Assembly (NCBI GenBank): GCA_033002965.1
Contig: JAURVB010014815.1
Span: 62,001-126,000 of the forward strand
Reading direction: 5' to 3'
From: Piper betle
Lineage: Eukaryota > Streptophyta > Magnoliopsida > Piperales > Piperaceae
Length of the DNA stretch: 64,000 nt
Position 1 is the first letter of the stretch, and the number at the start of each line of letters is the position of its first letter. The notes beneath the pieces were generated by a model that did not search any database, was not told the origin of the DNA, and was given only the letters and a program-made list of their open reading frames with translations. Made by a program: the position numbers and the translations under genes. Shown one piece after another: positions 24,295 to 35,455 of the stretch.

Positions 24295-25599
24295 AAAAAT
24301 GAGTGATGACAAAGGACAGTGATTTAACCCATCATGTTGGGGGATTAGTCAACTCAAAATTACATGAAAAATGATTAATATATAAAATATTTTATATCTT
24401 ATATATGTTAATTGTTGGTTTTATTTTTGTTAATTATTTTACCCATAAAGGAGAAAGAGATTGGCGGGCCTGTGTCAAGGTCAATATTGTTTCACCACAC
24501 ACACTATAAAGAAAAAGAGAAGGGTTCATAAGAAGTCTGAGGTAGTGGATGTTAGTGTTTGTACCATAGTTTTAAATACCATATCATACCACCCCGTTGT
24601 ATCTTATATACTGCATACCACCTTCAAATCCGGTACAGTTTAAATTTTTGCATCATTTGAAACGTCATCCAATTTTTTAGCATGACATTTTCACAAAATC
24701 AGGCTTTTTTGTTAAAATTCTGGTATTTTAATCTATACTTAATTAAATATTGATGATAAAACACATTTTAAACATTTAATAAAAGGAAAAACGTGTATCA
24801 GGGTCTCCGGTTATAACTTATAACTGATCTTTATGCTATAACCATTAGATCAATTAACAATCTTACGGTATTCAAAAAAATTAAACCATTCCCTCGTCGT
24901 TTCTTCCGATTCTTACCAACCCGCCTCGCTATTCCAGTCGTCTCTTCCAATCCTTGCTAACCCGCTGCGTCATTTTAATTCTCTTTTTCAAAATAAAAAC
25001 AAGGATTACTACTGCAACTTAATTCTGGGTAATGAGAATTTGTTCTGAGATTACATGCTACAAATAGAATGGTATTAAATATGTAAAAATTCGAAGAAAT
25101 ATTGTGTCTAAAATCCTTCTCTTTTTCTATTAAGGAAGCTGACATCCTTGTCTTTTCTATTAGAGAAGCTGGCATCCTTTCCCATGCTTCTGTTAATATG
25201 TTTGTTTTATTTTGTTTCTCATGGCAGCAGGTTGCCCATGCCTATCTTTTTTGTCATGGTTAGCTTAAATTTATATTATTTTTTCTTCAAAGCCATGGTC
25301 TGCTTACTTTTTTACTCCAAAGCTAGCCATGGTCTGTTTACTAGGGTTTATAAAGCAGCATTGCACCTATTTTTCACGAAGATATTTTGCCTATGAAATC
25401 CTTACTCAATTGTAGGACGCAAAATTATTGTCCGTTACATATTTCATATGGTATTTCATTATAATTTATCGTTGTTTGTTTTGCTATTTTTTTCCATAAT
25501 CTTTTCAAACTATTTTTGGTTGACACGGAAATATTAATTGCAAAGTTTTGAAATCATGTTTTCTCTGACTAATGTATTATCTTATCTTAATAGGGAAGC
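24295..25599. other. No gene seen; possible left terminal region of a MULE
   Basis: AT-rich. A stretch at about 24795-24900 (CTATAACCATTAGATCA, then AAATTAAACCATTCCCTCG) is weakly similar to the reverse complement of about 28240-28345 (TATACCATTAGAATCA, then AAATTAAATCATCTCTCC). If real, these are decayed inverted repeats around the FRS-like pseudogene. Too weak to fix element ends. Confidence 0.3.
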
Positions 25600-27720
25600 A
25601 TGGAAGATGTTAATGACTCCGAAACTATAGACGTACAACAACATGACGAACTTCAAGTTATGGAAGTGGGCAACAATGATGGCTATGATTAAGATAATAC
25701 AACTTTCATTCCATATAATGGGATGGAATTTTCCAATATTGATGAGGCATATGATGCATATAATGTATGCAAAGATCAAAGGGTTTGGGATTCGAAAAAA
25801 ATCTTCTTCTTACTCTTGAAAATCAAGGGTTCTTTCAAGAAAAACTTGTGCGTGTGATAGAGGAGGGAGCAAAAGGATTTACAAACCTAAGGAAACAGGT
25901 GTGGTAGTGAAGCTCCGTGCTGAAAGCCGATGTAATTGCAAAGCAAAAATGTTAATGGGTCTTAACGACAATGGAAATTGCGTAGTGAAGCAGTTTGAAG
26001 ATGAACATTCACATTTATTGGCCACACCTTAAAAAATAGTTAGGATTTTCTTCCACAACAGACATACACAAGCATGAAAGGACATGCTTCAACATTAGAG
26101 AGGTGTGGACTTTGGCCTTCAAAAATATCTCGAGTATTAACTTCTTCCAGCGGCAGATTGGAAACCGTAAATATCTCAAGTAAAGCTTGTTCAAGCCAGC
26201 TAGCACAAAATCGTAAGAACAATATGGGGCGTCAATGTATGAAAGTTATTGAATATTTTCAGCATAAATCATGTATTGATCATGCTTTCTTTTTCAAAAT
26301 AGAGGTTGATCCTGACAGTCATAGGAGAAGTGCTTTATGGGGGGATTATAGGTCGAGGACTTCTTATATGCAATTTGGAGATGTCATTTTATTTGATGTG
26401 ACATATAGAACAAATGCATTTAAAATATATATAACTGATCAAGAAGTTGCCATGCGAAAACCAATTAAAAATGTATTTCCAAGCACAAGACATCGTTTTT
26501 GTTCATGGCATTTAGGACAAAATGTCATGCCATACCTAAAACAAATGAAGGCTAAATATCCAGGATTTACTGCAGGCTACACTTAGTGGATATATAGTGA
26601 TACAATAGAAGAATGTGAAAGTTAGTGGAAAGAGTTAAAAGAGAAATACGAGATCTCTCCAAAAAGTTGGTTTACAACTATGCACAAGGACCGACACCAT
26701 TGGATTCGTGCACACTTTGATGATTGCTTTTTTGCAGGTATGCTTCAACTCAAAGTAAAAGTATAAATGCATTTTTTGATGTTTTGTCAATGCACAAACC
26801 CCACTTTGAGTATTTTTTCATCAATATGATGCTGCATTAGCCCATAGAAGACAACAAGAAGCAGATGAAGACTACAAAAGTATGCACACGAATCCAACAT
26901 TATATATTGGTCACTTATTAGAAAAACAAGCAAGCAAACTCTACACAAGAAAATTGTTTGCTATCTATCAAGAAGAATTCAAGTAGTCCATGATTTATCA
27001 GTGTGTTGAAACACAATGTGAAGGTGTGACTACCATCTACAAAGTGAAGAATGGAACATATGATGGACAAGACAGAATTGTGGCATTTGAGGATGGCCCT
27101 GAAGCTTCATTGAGTTGTATGTGTAAAAAATTTGAAGGTATTTTGTTTAGACACATATTACGTCTATTATTCCAAAGAAATATAATGCGGATTCCAGCAA
27201 AATATATTTTGTAAAGATGGACAATACATGCTAGATACACATCCTCGGCAAGCTTGACCTACAACATTGATTCTTCAGTTGACACTCCTTCAGTCATCCC
27301 ACATGTGATCTACTCTAGCCACAATGCAGCATAAAAAATTGCAGATATAGGAACTCGGTCTCGTCAACATTGGAATTTGGTGGTGATATCATTTAAGGAA
27401 CTTATTGATCAATTAGGCAATTTGTAATGTTCATCTACTTCACAGGTTAGACCTGGCGTTGCAAATATCAGCCAAGATGAGTCTAATGCATCACAATTGG
27501 CAAGCCTTTCCCAGATCACGGTTCGAGATCCAACAAGAGTCAAGTGCAAGGGTCGTCCAAAACAAAATAAGAGATTAAAATCTGGAATTGAAAAAAGCAT
27601 TACAGAGAGGAAGCATAGGAAGTGTAGTAAGTGCAAGAGCTTAGGTCATTATGCCACTACTTGTAAGCTGAAACAGGTGCAATTGCTAATACCTAATTAT
27701 CTCGTGATGAATTGTATATA
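25600..27720 (+). pseudogene. FAR1-related sequence (FRS/FHY3, MULE transposase-derived) pseudogene
   Basis: The ATG at 25600 is followed by an acidic start, then the FAR1 DNA-binding region (GMEFSNIDEAYDAYN near 25720; a cysteine/histidine part to about 26030). The transposase part is open at 26074-26586: SALWGDYRSRTSYMQFGDV, then TYRTN, then ITDQEVAM and TRHRFCSWHLGQN. About 45 residues normally between TYRTN and ITDQ are missing, so the core is internally deleted. Further right are a SWIM-type finger (SLSCMCKKFEGILFRHILRL, about 27097-27160) and a CCHC knuckle (CSKCKSLGHYATTC, about 27622-27665). Stops (25690 and others) and shifts separate these parts. FAR1/FHY3 proteins are transcription factors derived from Mutator-like transposases; this copy is dead. 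Confidence 0.8.
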
Positions 27721-28735
27721 AATAAGTGCATGGCTTGGTTTTGTTGTACGAGCCAGGGAACTGCTCACACTCAGATAATTTAGGAAGACACATTGGTTGC
27801 TGACAAAGATGAAAGCAACGTCTTAAATATTAAGGTAAATTTTATTGATTTATTTATAAAATATATTTTCGTATCTCAGTTGATATTTTAACATATCTAC
27901 AAATGCATAAGAGGACGAGGAGCAAACTTAAGACCTGCAGCAGTGGCTTTCAAAAGTGTCATCCTATCTGGTTTTGCAATAGACTTTGCCACAGTTATTT
28001 CATTTTACAAGCTGCAATACTAATTTTTTTCTTTGGTGTAACAATTATGAATTCATTTAATTTTTGTCAGGTTTATCCTATATTATATTTAGATGTAATT
28101 GATGACTTGTATATATTTTAATTAAAAACCTTATTTTTTAAATTAAAAAAACCGTAAAACCTTTTTTAACTTTTTGAGGGTAATGGGGCCGGGGCCAATA
28201 ATGTTATCATTGGTTAATTTTGGTATTTTCCGGTCAGGGAGAGATGATTTAATTTGGAGTCTTATTAAATTTTACTATAATAGAATCTAACATGTGGTTT
28301 AATATATAGTGATAGGGGATGATTCTAATGGTATAATATAAGGGGGAGAATTAAGTTTATCCAATATTAAGTTTTGGAGATAATTGATAATTTATATATA
28401 ACTAAAATTTTTATTTTTTAAACTAATTTCTTTATTAAGAGAGGGTAGCATGAGGGGCAGTGAAACCCTAGTTTAAATCCCTCGTACGGTCTGTAGGCCA
28501 GCAATTTTGACTTTTACGGTGACAATGATTTAAAAGTAGATCGCAGGGAAGAATTGCACTAAAATATTTCTGGCCAGGACATTGAACACTCGGTAAACAC
28601 GTAACAAAGATTCCAGAGTACTCAACTCTGTGTTCACAAGCTTTAATGCAACTCTGTTAACAAGTTACCTTAAAAACAAAAACTACGTTCATAAATTTTT
28701 TTTTCTTCAAAAAAAATCTGTTCACAAACTATAAC
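27721..28735. other. No gene seen
   Basis: AT-rich intergenic DNA. The possible right inverted-repeat region of the FRS-like unit lies at about 28240-28380. No RNA gene fold was recognised. Confidence 0.4.
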
Positions 28736-29235
28736 AAACTTATCTCCGCCAACGAGGACTTCTCCACCACGACCCGAGAAGTCCTAGCAGCAACCCCAGC
28801 TTAGTCTCAAACCCTTCCCTGTTATAAGCAATCCCTCCACCAGTCCCACCCAATGTGTATGCAGGTCCGATGATCAAAGGGTACTCCCCTAAGGCAAGGT
28901 CTTGATCCCGATCTTGCTCATGGCCTGCTTGAACAAGTCGCGGTCCTCCGCCTTCTAGATGGCCTCGTGCTTGGCGCCGATGACCTCAACGTTGTGGCAG
29001 CGAGGGCGCCGGAGCGCTCCTTGGAGAGCACCTGCTTGACGAGGTCGGGGTCATGGGGGTGATGTAGGCCTTGTCGGCCATGTCCGGGTCGGTCATGATG
29101 GTGGCGAGTTTGGAGTTGATTAGGACCACCTCGTTCCCTCCTCCTTGAGCGCCTTGCAGGCCTGGGTGCTGGAATAGTCGAACTCGCTTGCCTGCTGCTC
29201 ACTGTATCAGGATCTTCATCAAGTTCGCACTATTC
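28736..29235 (-). pseudogene. carB: Carbamoyl-phosphate synthase large-subunit fragment
   Basis: Minus-strand reading from about 29235 gives [19 protein letters not shown], then [20 protein letters not shown] and AYITPMTP. After indels (about 28990-28900) it gives [19 protein letters not shown] and [10 protein letters not shown] (about 28890-28810). A last shift gives [15 protein letters not shown]. These are the conserved N-terminal ATP-grasp blocks of plastid CarB, which makes carbamoyl phosphate for arginine and pyrimidine synthesis. The stretch between TPMTP and GEYPL is shorter than in intact CarB and frameshifted. At about 500 bp against roughly 3.5 kb for the gene, it is a dead fragment. 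It has no introns. Confidence 0.8.
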
Positions 29236-31700
29236 CCTTTGCTGTTACCACTACCGGCAGTAGCCTCAGCGGCGGCGGTCGCGGTGGATGGGGAGGAGGG
29301 AGAGGCTAGCCGCCCGTTTCATAAGAGATGGATAGAAGGATAGAGATGGATAGAAGGATAGAGATGGAGGCATTGTAGGGTAAAACAGAAGCATATTATA
29401 TCAGGGCTTGAGAGGTCAAATAGATTCACCACACGATCTAATCCCACGGCCGAAAACTCTGTGGTCGGTTATGAGGTGGTCTATCAAGCGCTTCTCCAAC
29501 CTCTTCAATAAATATTTTGTTTATAACTTTTGGATATAAATCAACCCCATTTGATCTAGTTGAACTAAATATACCTCGTATCATTTAAATATTTGGTTTA
29601 TTCACAGGTACGGTATTTAAACCAATAGTTCATACTAGTTATATTGATTAATATTTGTGTTTTGATCAAGTTTTTTTTACTAAATTGATAGGCAGGACAC
29701 TTGATCAAATCACATGTTTTGTTGTTTTGGTGAGTTTTTTTGATTAACTTATACAAGTTTGTTGAAATTTTATAAAGAATGGACAAATGTTTTGGTAAGT
29801 TTTGAGATAAATAAAATGGTTATATGTTTTGGAGAGTTTTAAGGCAAATAAAATGGTTATGTTTTTGTTAAAGTTACTCTTCAAATGAAACGAGTGGTCT
29901 TGGAAGATGACAAATTTTAATCTCATATGTAAAACTCGGCCTATTAATCCAATGGTTTGTTGTTGGCTAGACCTGAGCAACGTGTGGATAGTCCGATTTG
30001 ATCGGTCGGGTGATAAGAGGATCCTTGTGTGTTATTATGGATTTAGGCATTTAGCATGTCTGCTATTGAGTTTTCCAGTAAACCCCAATTGCCAAACCCA
30101 CTGGTTTGTGTGGTTCGGTAGTATTCTGTAGTTTAGGATTTCTTTTAAGAGTTGTGCTAGTGGTAGGATTTGACAGACATTGGGAATGAAGCAATGTATG
30201 TAATTGGCTTTTTCAAGGAAACTTTAAAGTTGCTTCAACGAAGTAGGTGGGCTCATATACCGAATTGCTTAAGCATTGTTGGAGACTGCATTGAAATGTG
30301 TGCATATTTGAAATTTAATAGAAGATGCTATTTTATTTAATCTGGATTATTATCTGTAGTTAATTATCGTTGACAAAAGGAAGTAATGAAGATCATGTTT
30401 ACTGTGATGTTATCTAGCGACTCGAAAAATTCCTTGCATACTCTTTTGATTTATTGACCGGTCGCTTGTCATTTCTATAACAAGGCTGCCTTAGGCCAAC
30501 CCTAGTCTCTGATATCACGCCATAAATTCCCTGCCTAATTGATTCAAAACCAATCGATCTAACCATGAGTAGGTTGAAGAGAGCTCTGAACATATCTTTA
30601 GCGCTTTCGCGGGTCAAATGGTATTCTTTTACTAGTGATTGTAAGCTTCTCTCTTCAAACGTATAGTTAGACCAAAATTATGAAAAATGAAGTTTATACC
30701 TTAGGCATTTTTGCAATTTGGCTGGTAAGCAGGAGGTTTGTGAAGGAGCTCATTTTGTGAGTTATTTTGGCGGGACTGATTTAGTTGGGAACAGGTTTTG
30801 AGAATTTGAATTTCAAAATTGAAAACAATTGAAAAATTGAGAAAAAACTATAAAAAAGGTGGAGATTTAACTTTGGGATCAGTTTTTCGAATGAAATGAA
30901 CATTTTCGTCTTCCCAACTTTTCTTTCTCTTTTTCTGTTCTTCCACAATTCTTTTCCCTCTTCTCTACTTCTAATTGAGTCCTGCCATTTGGTTCCGATT
31001 CCCTGGTGGCTTGCCAATATGGCTAAGGAGAACAAGGTGTCATCCATGATCACCCAAGTTTCTTCCTTGACGGCTCCGGCTGCGTAAATCTTACCAGCTC
31101 CTACCCCTCCTGACAGCCTGCCAATAAAGTACCAGCCAGTTCTTGTGCGCCCAGGCGCCAACAAATTAGCGCCATACAGTACCAGACAGATTCCGGTAGT
31201 TTACCACCAGGCGCTAAACTTCCAGTGGCACATTTTATTTTATGTTTTCTTCGTCTCGAATTTGAATTGAACTCCTCCACTTTCATCTTCGAGAAGTGTA
31301 TCGGGTGCATCGGCTTGAACTCTGGTACAAGGTTAAGTTTTGAGCCAAGCTGAGCCCTAACAAGCATCAGACGAGACAAGATTGGGCTGGCTCAGTTCAA
31401 ATAGAGTTTGGATTCAGTTGGCCTTGTTTGATCGCCACCGCTAGTAATAGATGATCAAACCTAACCCAAAATTTTTATGCAGCCCACACGTGCAAAGCAC
31501 AACCCACAACTGTTTCAATGGCCATGCTTGAGCGTGCTTTAGAGTGGAAAAATTGTAGCATGCCCCAATTGATCGCCGGCAGCCCACATTGTTATATTGA
31601 AGGGCCATGAGCCGAGTAAAAGATTTGATACGTATGTGTAAATAACGAATTTTTGGTCAAAAAAAATAAAACATGAAATCGCATTGTAACTACACGGGAG
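29236..31700. other. Intergenic; short repeats only
   Basis: A small GGATAGAGATGGATAGAA repeat lies at about 29327-29366. Imperfect 36-bp repeats (TGTTTTGG(T/A)(A/G)AGTTTT...AAATGGTTAT) lie at about 29715-29880. A minus-strand open frame at 30781-31164 has no family I recognise and ends in low-complexity sequence. Nothing else is supported. Confidence 0.4.
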
Positions 31701-31803
31701 GGGAAACCAGCCGCACAACAAAATTGACTAATCTACACGCCTGCTCCCAGCACTTGTACAAAAGCCCGCACTTGTATTTACATTTTCAAAACATCACTGG
31801 CCC

Positions 31804-34800
31804 CTAGCTTGACGTTCCACAAGCATCATTTGTTTCAGTCTTGATCACCCTAGTGTTATATGAACCGCATACCCCACACTTGTGGTATAACCAGTGAAAA
31901 CGAGCCAACCCCTTCTTTCCACAATCGTTGCATAAGATATCCTGAATTGCCAAGAAAAACCATCTTCAGATAATAGCAAATGAAAAGAATGCGATTAAAC
32001 ACGATACACTGATTAGAACAAACAATTTTGCATGAGGTGGCACAAGTATTGTTGAATTGAGAGGGCAAAAATATAATTCACAAATATAAATGTTCAGAAA
32101 TGCTTTTCGATGGAACATTTTTGGGAAAACATAAGCATTGGAATTTTATGACAAGCATGCAGCCTGCAGAAGCTGTTTAATCAACAGTCATGGTAAAAAC
32201 AGACTACACCATTATCATAAGCCTAATCATTAAAAAAAATTTAATATGTCAAGTTTCTGATATTTTTTGCAAAAAAAAATATGGTAAGAGACAAATACCT
32301 GACAACGATTCCTGTATTCTTCTGGGAGCTCTTCAGTGGCTAGCAGGGCATCAAGCATACCAAAGTAAACCTGCGACAATTCAGGCCATTAAAAGTATTT
32401 AAAGGAAAGAATAATACTTGTTTAAGAACTAAATAAAATTGGAAGCAATTGTGCAAAATTAAAAACCACTTCTCCATAACGATCAATCTACTTTCTGATG
32501 TCTTCAAAAGTCAATGATTTCTAGAAAAAAACCCCCTGTACCTCCCGATCTTTGGCCTATGAGTTCAGCCTAGCCTGTTTTATTTGGTTATAATACTTGT
32601 CTCTGCTTTGTTCAAAGCAATTTTGGGGCCCGATTCTAACAGCTAAGCTTTAAATTCTGTGCATGTCTATGTAGAAATTGTTAATAATGTAAATTTATAA
32701 TCTTGTCAAACATATATTCTATGCATATAAATATATTACAGAATTGGGTATAACATGGAGATTAAGGTCCACACAAATATCAGCATGTTCTAAACGGCTA
32801 GAATAGGACATACCCGGCATTCATTTTGCTAATGCATATAGATCACAGTAATTTTATCCTTATACGTTGTGTTTCATTAAATTTAATATTTCAATAGATA
32901 ATGATCCTTACAATCTATACAACATCCCCATGATATGATCTTTTTGTACTCGTTTGGCTATGATCACTTGTGATTCATTTTTTATGATGATCTTTTATGT
33001 CCTTTGATTATGTTTTCTCTAAACTGACATATAATGTATTGGTCACCAGCAACAGAAAGACTTCTAAATCTTGTGCACCAGGAAATTCGGGATCATTATT
33101 TTCTAGTTTTCATTTTTTATTTTTTTCAAGGCAAGTGGAAGGACTCAGTTAGTTAGACTCGAGTTAGAAAGTTAGATGATCAGCAGGGTTTGAACCTCTG
33201 AGGCTAGCCTCAAGAAAACCATCAAGAAAAAAGACGATAGTTTTCCTTATATTCTAGTTAAAGGTATAGTTTACAATTTTACAACCAAAAAGCGGATAGC
33301 TTTCATCTTCCAATAGAAGAATTATTAAGATTATCACTAGGAATGAAAAACACCAAGAACAGTTGGTTTAAACTTTAATGTAATTAATAAATTGACTAAG
33401 CTAAATAAATATCAAAGATTGACATATTCAAGAGCCTATGAGGCTATATGAAACCAAGAACAATGCCCGAGAAAAGCAAGAGGCAAAAAATAAAAGCACT
33501 ATTAGTGTAATCCAACTAGAAACATAACAACTCTAATATGCATGCCTCTTCATCAACATACAGAATTATTGACAAATAAAAAATGACTAGAAATTCATTT
33601 CTACAAGATAAAGAAAGAATCATATTTACCGCCATGTCTCCCAAGGATTTGCTGCAAATTGGACATGTATAATGACTGCAAGTATACGCCTATTAACAAA
33701 ATGAGACTTGTCATAAAAATGATCGTATAATTTCATTTGATACAAAATATCTAAGCATAAGACCGTCCAGGAGAATATCTTCAAACCCTTGTGACATACC
33801 TGAAAACAAGCTGAATGCATAAAATGGCCACAAGGAAGAGATCTAACTGCTGCGCTCGAAGTGAATAGAAAATCACAACATATGGGACAGTTAGTTTCAA
33901 GGCTTTTTTCACGACATGTATGCTCTGATAGCTTCATTCCCAGGCAGCAATTACAAGTCATACAGTGGAAGAAGTCTGTTCCAAGCCCTTTCCCAAGACG
34001 ACATAAGTTGCAAAATGGACAATGGTAAACACTTCTGAAAAAGAAAAAAATGATCATTAGCTGAGAATAAGCATTCATGCATGCCTTCCACAGCAACAGC
34101 ATGAACCAATGGTTCCATAAGAACCAGATAAAAATGGTCTAGCAGGTTTCTATTGTCCATCAAATAAAGAGTAGGAAACAGTATTTGAGAAGTAGATCAA
34201 TGGCCTTTAGCAAACTATGCATATTTCTTTAAGGGTGTTTGGTTTGATAGATTATAATGGAAAGAAAAAGATAAGGATTCGGAAAGAAAGAGAAAGAAAT
34301 GAAAAGGAAATTAACTTTCCTATCATATTCTCTCATGTGTTTGGTCAGAAAGAAAATAAAATTTTTTAAAGCACCACTCTCACTTTCTAGCATTTCCTTA
34401 TTTTGATTGTGAGAAAGTAGTTTGTGAAGAAGTTTTCCATCATGATGGAAAACAGCTCTCCTTTCTCACATTTTCTTTCAAACCAAACAAGTAAAAATGT
34501 GAGAAAAATTCACTTTTCTCACATTTTCTCTCTTTCTCACAATCCAAACAGACCTTTTAAGGTATTTGCTCTTACAGAAACAACTTAATTAGGATCAGAA
34601 AGAAAGGAATCCTAAGATGCAGAATGTGTCTCCCCATGTGATGACATTTCTGAAACTTGCATTCAGCATCATAATTCAAATATAGTACAATCAACTTTTC
34701 GAGGTATTTGATCAACCAAAAAATTAAAGCTAATAAAATATTTACCTTTCATCATCAAAAAATTTACAAATACTACAATAGTATTTAGCCATTTGAAATT

Positions 34801-35455
34801 CCTGGCAAGAAGGAGTTCTGCAAGTTGGCCCAATAGGCTGAATTTTAAGGCAACGCATGCACATCATCTCCACAGTTGCTTTTCTATAAAAAGTAAGAGC
34901 ACAATTGAACTTTTATCAGAATTAGCATAATAAAACACAAACAATGACACTTTATAATCGATCAAATAATCAGATGCTTACCGATCCATTGAGTGATCAC
35001 TAACATTATCATGGCAAAATCTGCAAGCAAACAGCTTGTGACAGCAAACAGCTAGCAGTTTGCAGTTCCTTTTATAATGCTCACATCCAAATACTTGTTT
35101 CTCTGGATCACGGAAAGATGGAGAACATCCAGGCACTTCATCCTCATTTAATGCTTCCCCTCTTTTTCCTGAGGTAACTTTTGCTGAGCAGCAATCCACC
35201 GACTGAATAACAAGAAAATAGTCTTTGAGCACCATATAAGAGTCACAAATTTTGGATTATGCAAATATACAAAGTGCCACCAAACAAACCTAGTCATAAG
35301 ATTCTGAATAAGATATGCTTTTCGTCTTGGATCAATGGTTGTGTCCCGAGATAATTTTCTAATCTCCGCCTCAAGTTCATTCTGATTCATTCTAAAAATA
35401 TCTTTCCAGCCAGGCTTGAACATCTGATCACTATGGTCAAGACTATCTTGAATAT
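31804..35455 (-). CDS. BTS: BTS exons 8-14: CHY, CTCHY, RING and zinc-ribbon half
   Basis: Exon 8 carries [20 protein letters not shown]. Exon 9 carries [10 protein letters not shown] and, after the frame change, CHY-finger text ([24 protein letters not shown]). Exon 10 has the rest of the CHY and the CTCHY start ([17 protein letters not shown]). Exon 11 has CTCHY ([21 protein letters not shown]) and the RING ([19 protein letters not shown]). The 60-nt exon 12 ends the RING (YTCPIC). Exon 14 gives the zinc ribbon ([20 protein letters not shown]) and the stop at 31804-31806. RING recruits the E2. All zinc ligands I looked for are present. Confidence 0.9.

Noticed and set aside
28440..28510. 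tRNA-like stretch (GGGCAGTG...GTTTAAATCCC)
   Set aside because: No cloverleaf could be drawn with paired acceptor and anticodon stems.
30781..31164. 127-codon minus-strand frame (WVIMDDTLFSLAILASHQGI)
   Set aside because: The middle looks protein-like but I recognise no family. It ends in low-complexity sequence and has no supporting exons, so it is noted only within the intergenic entry.
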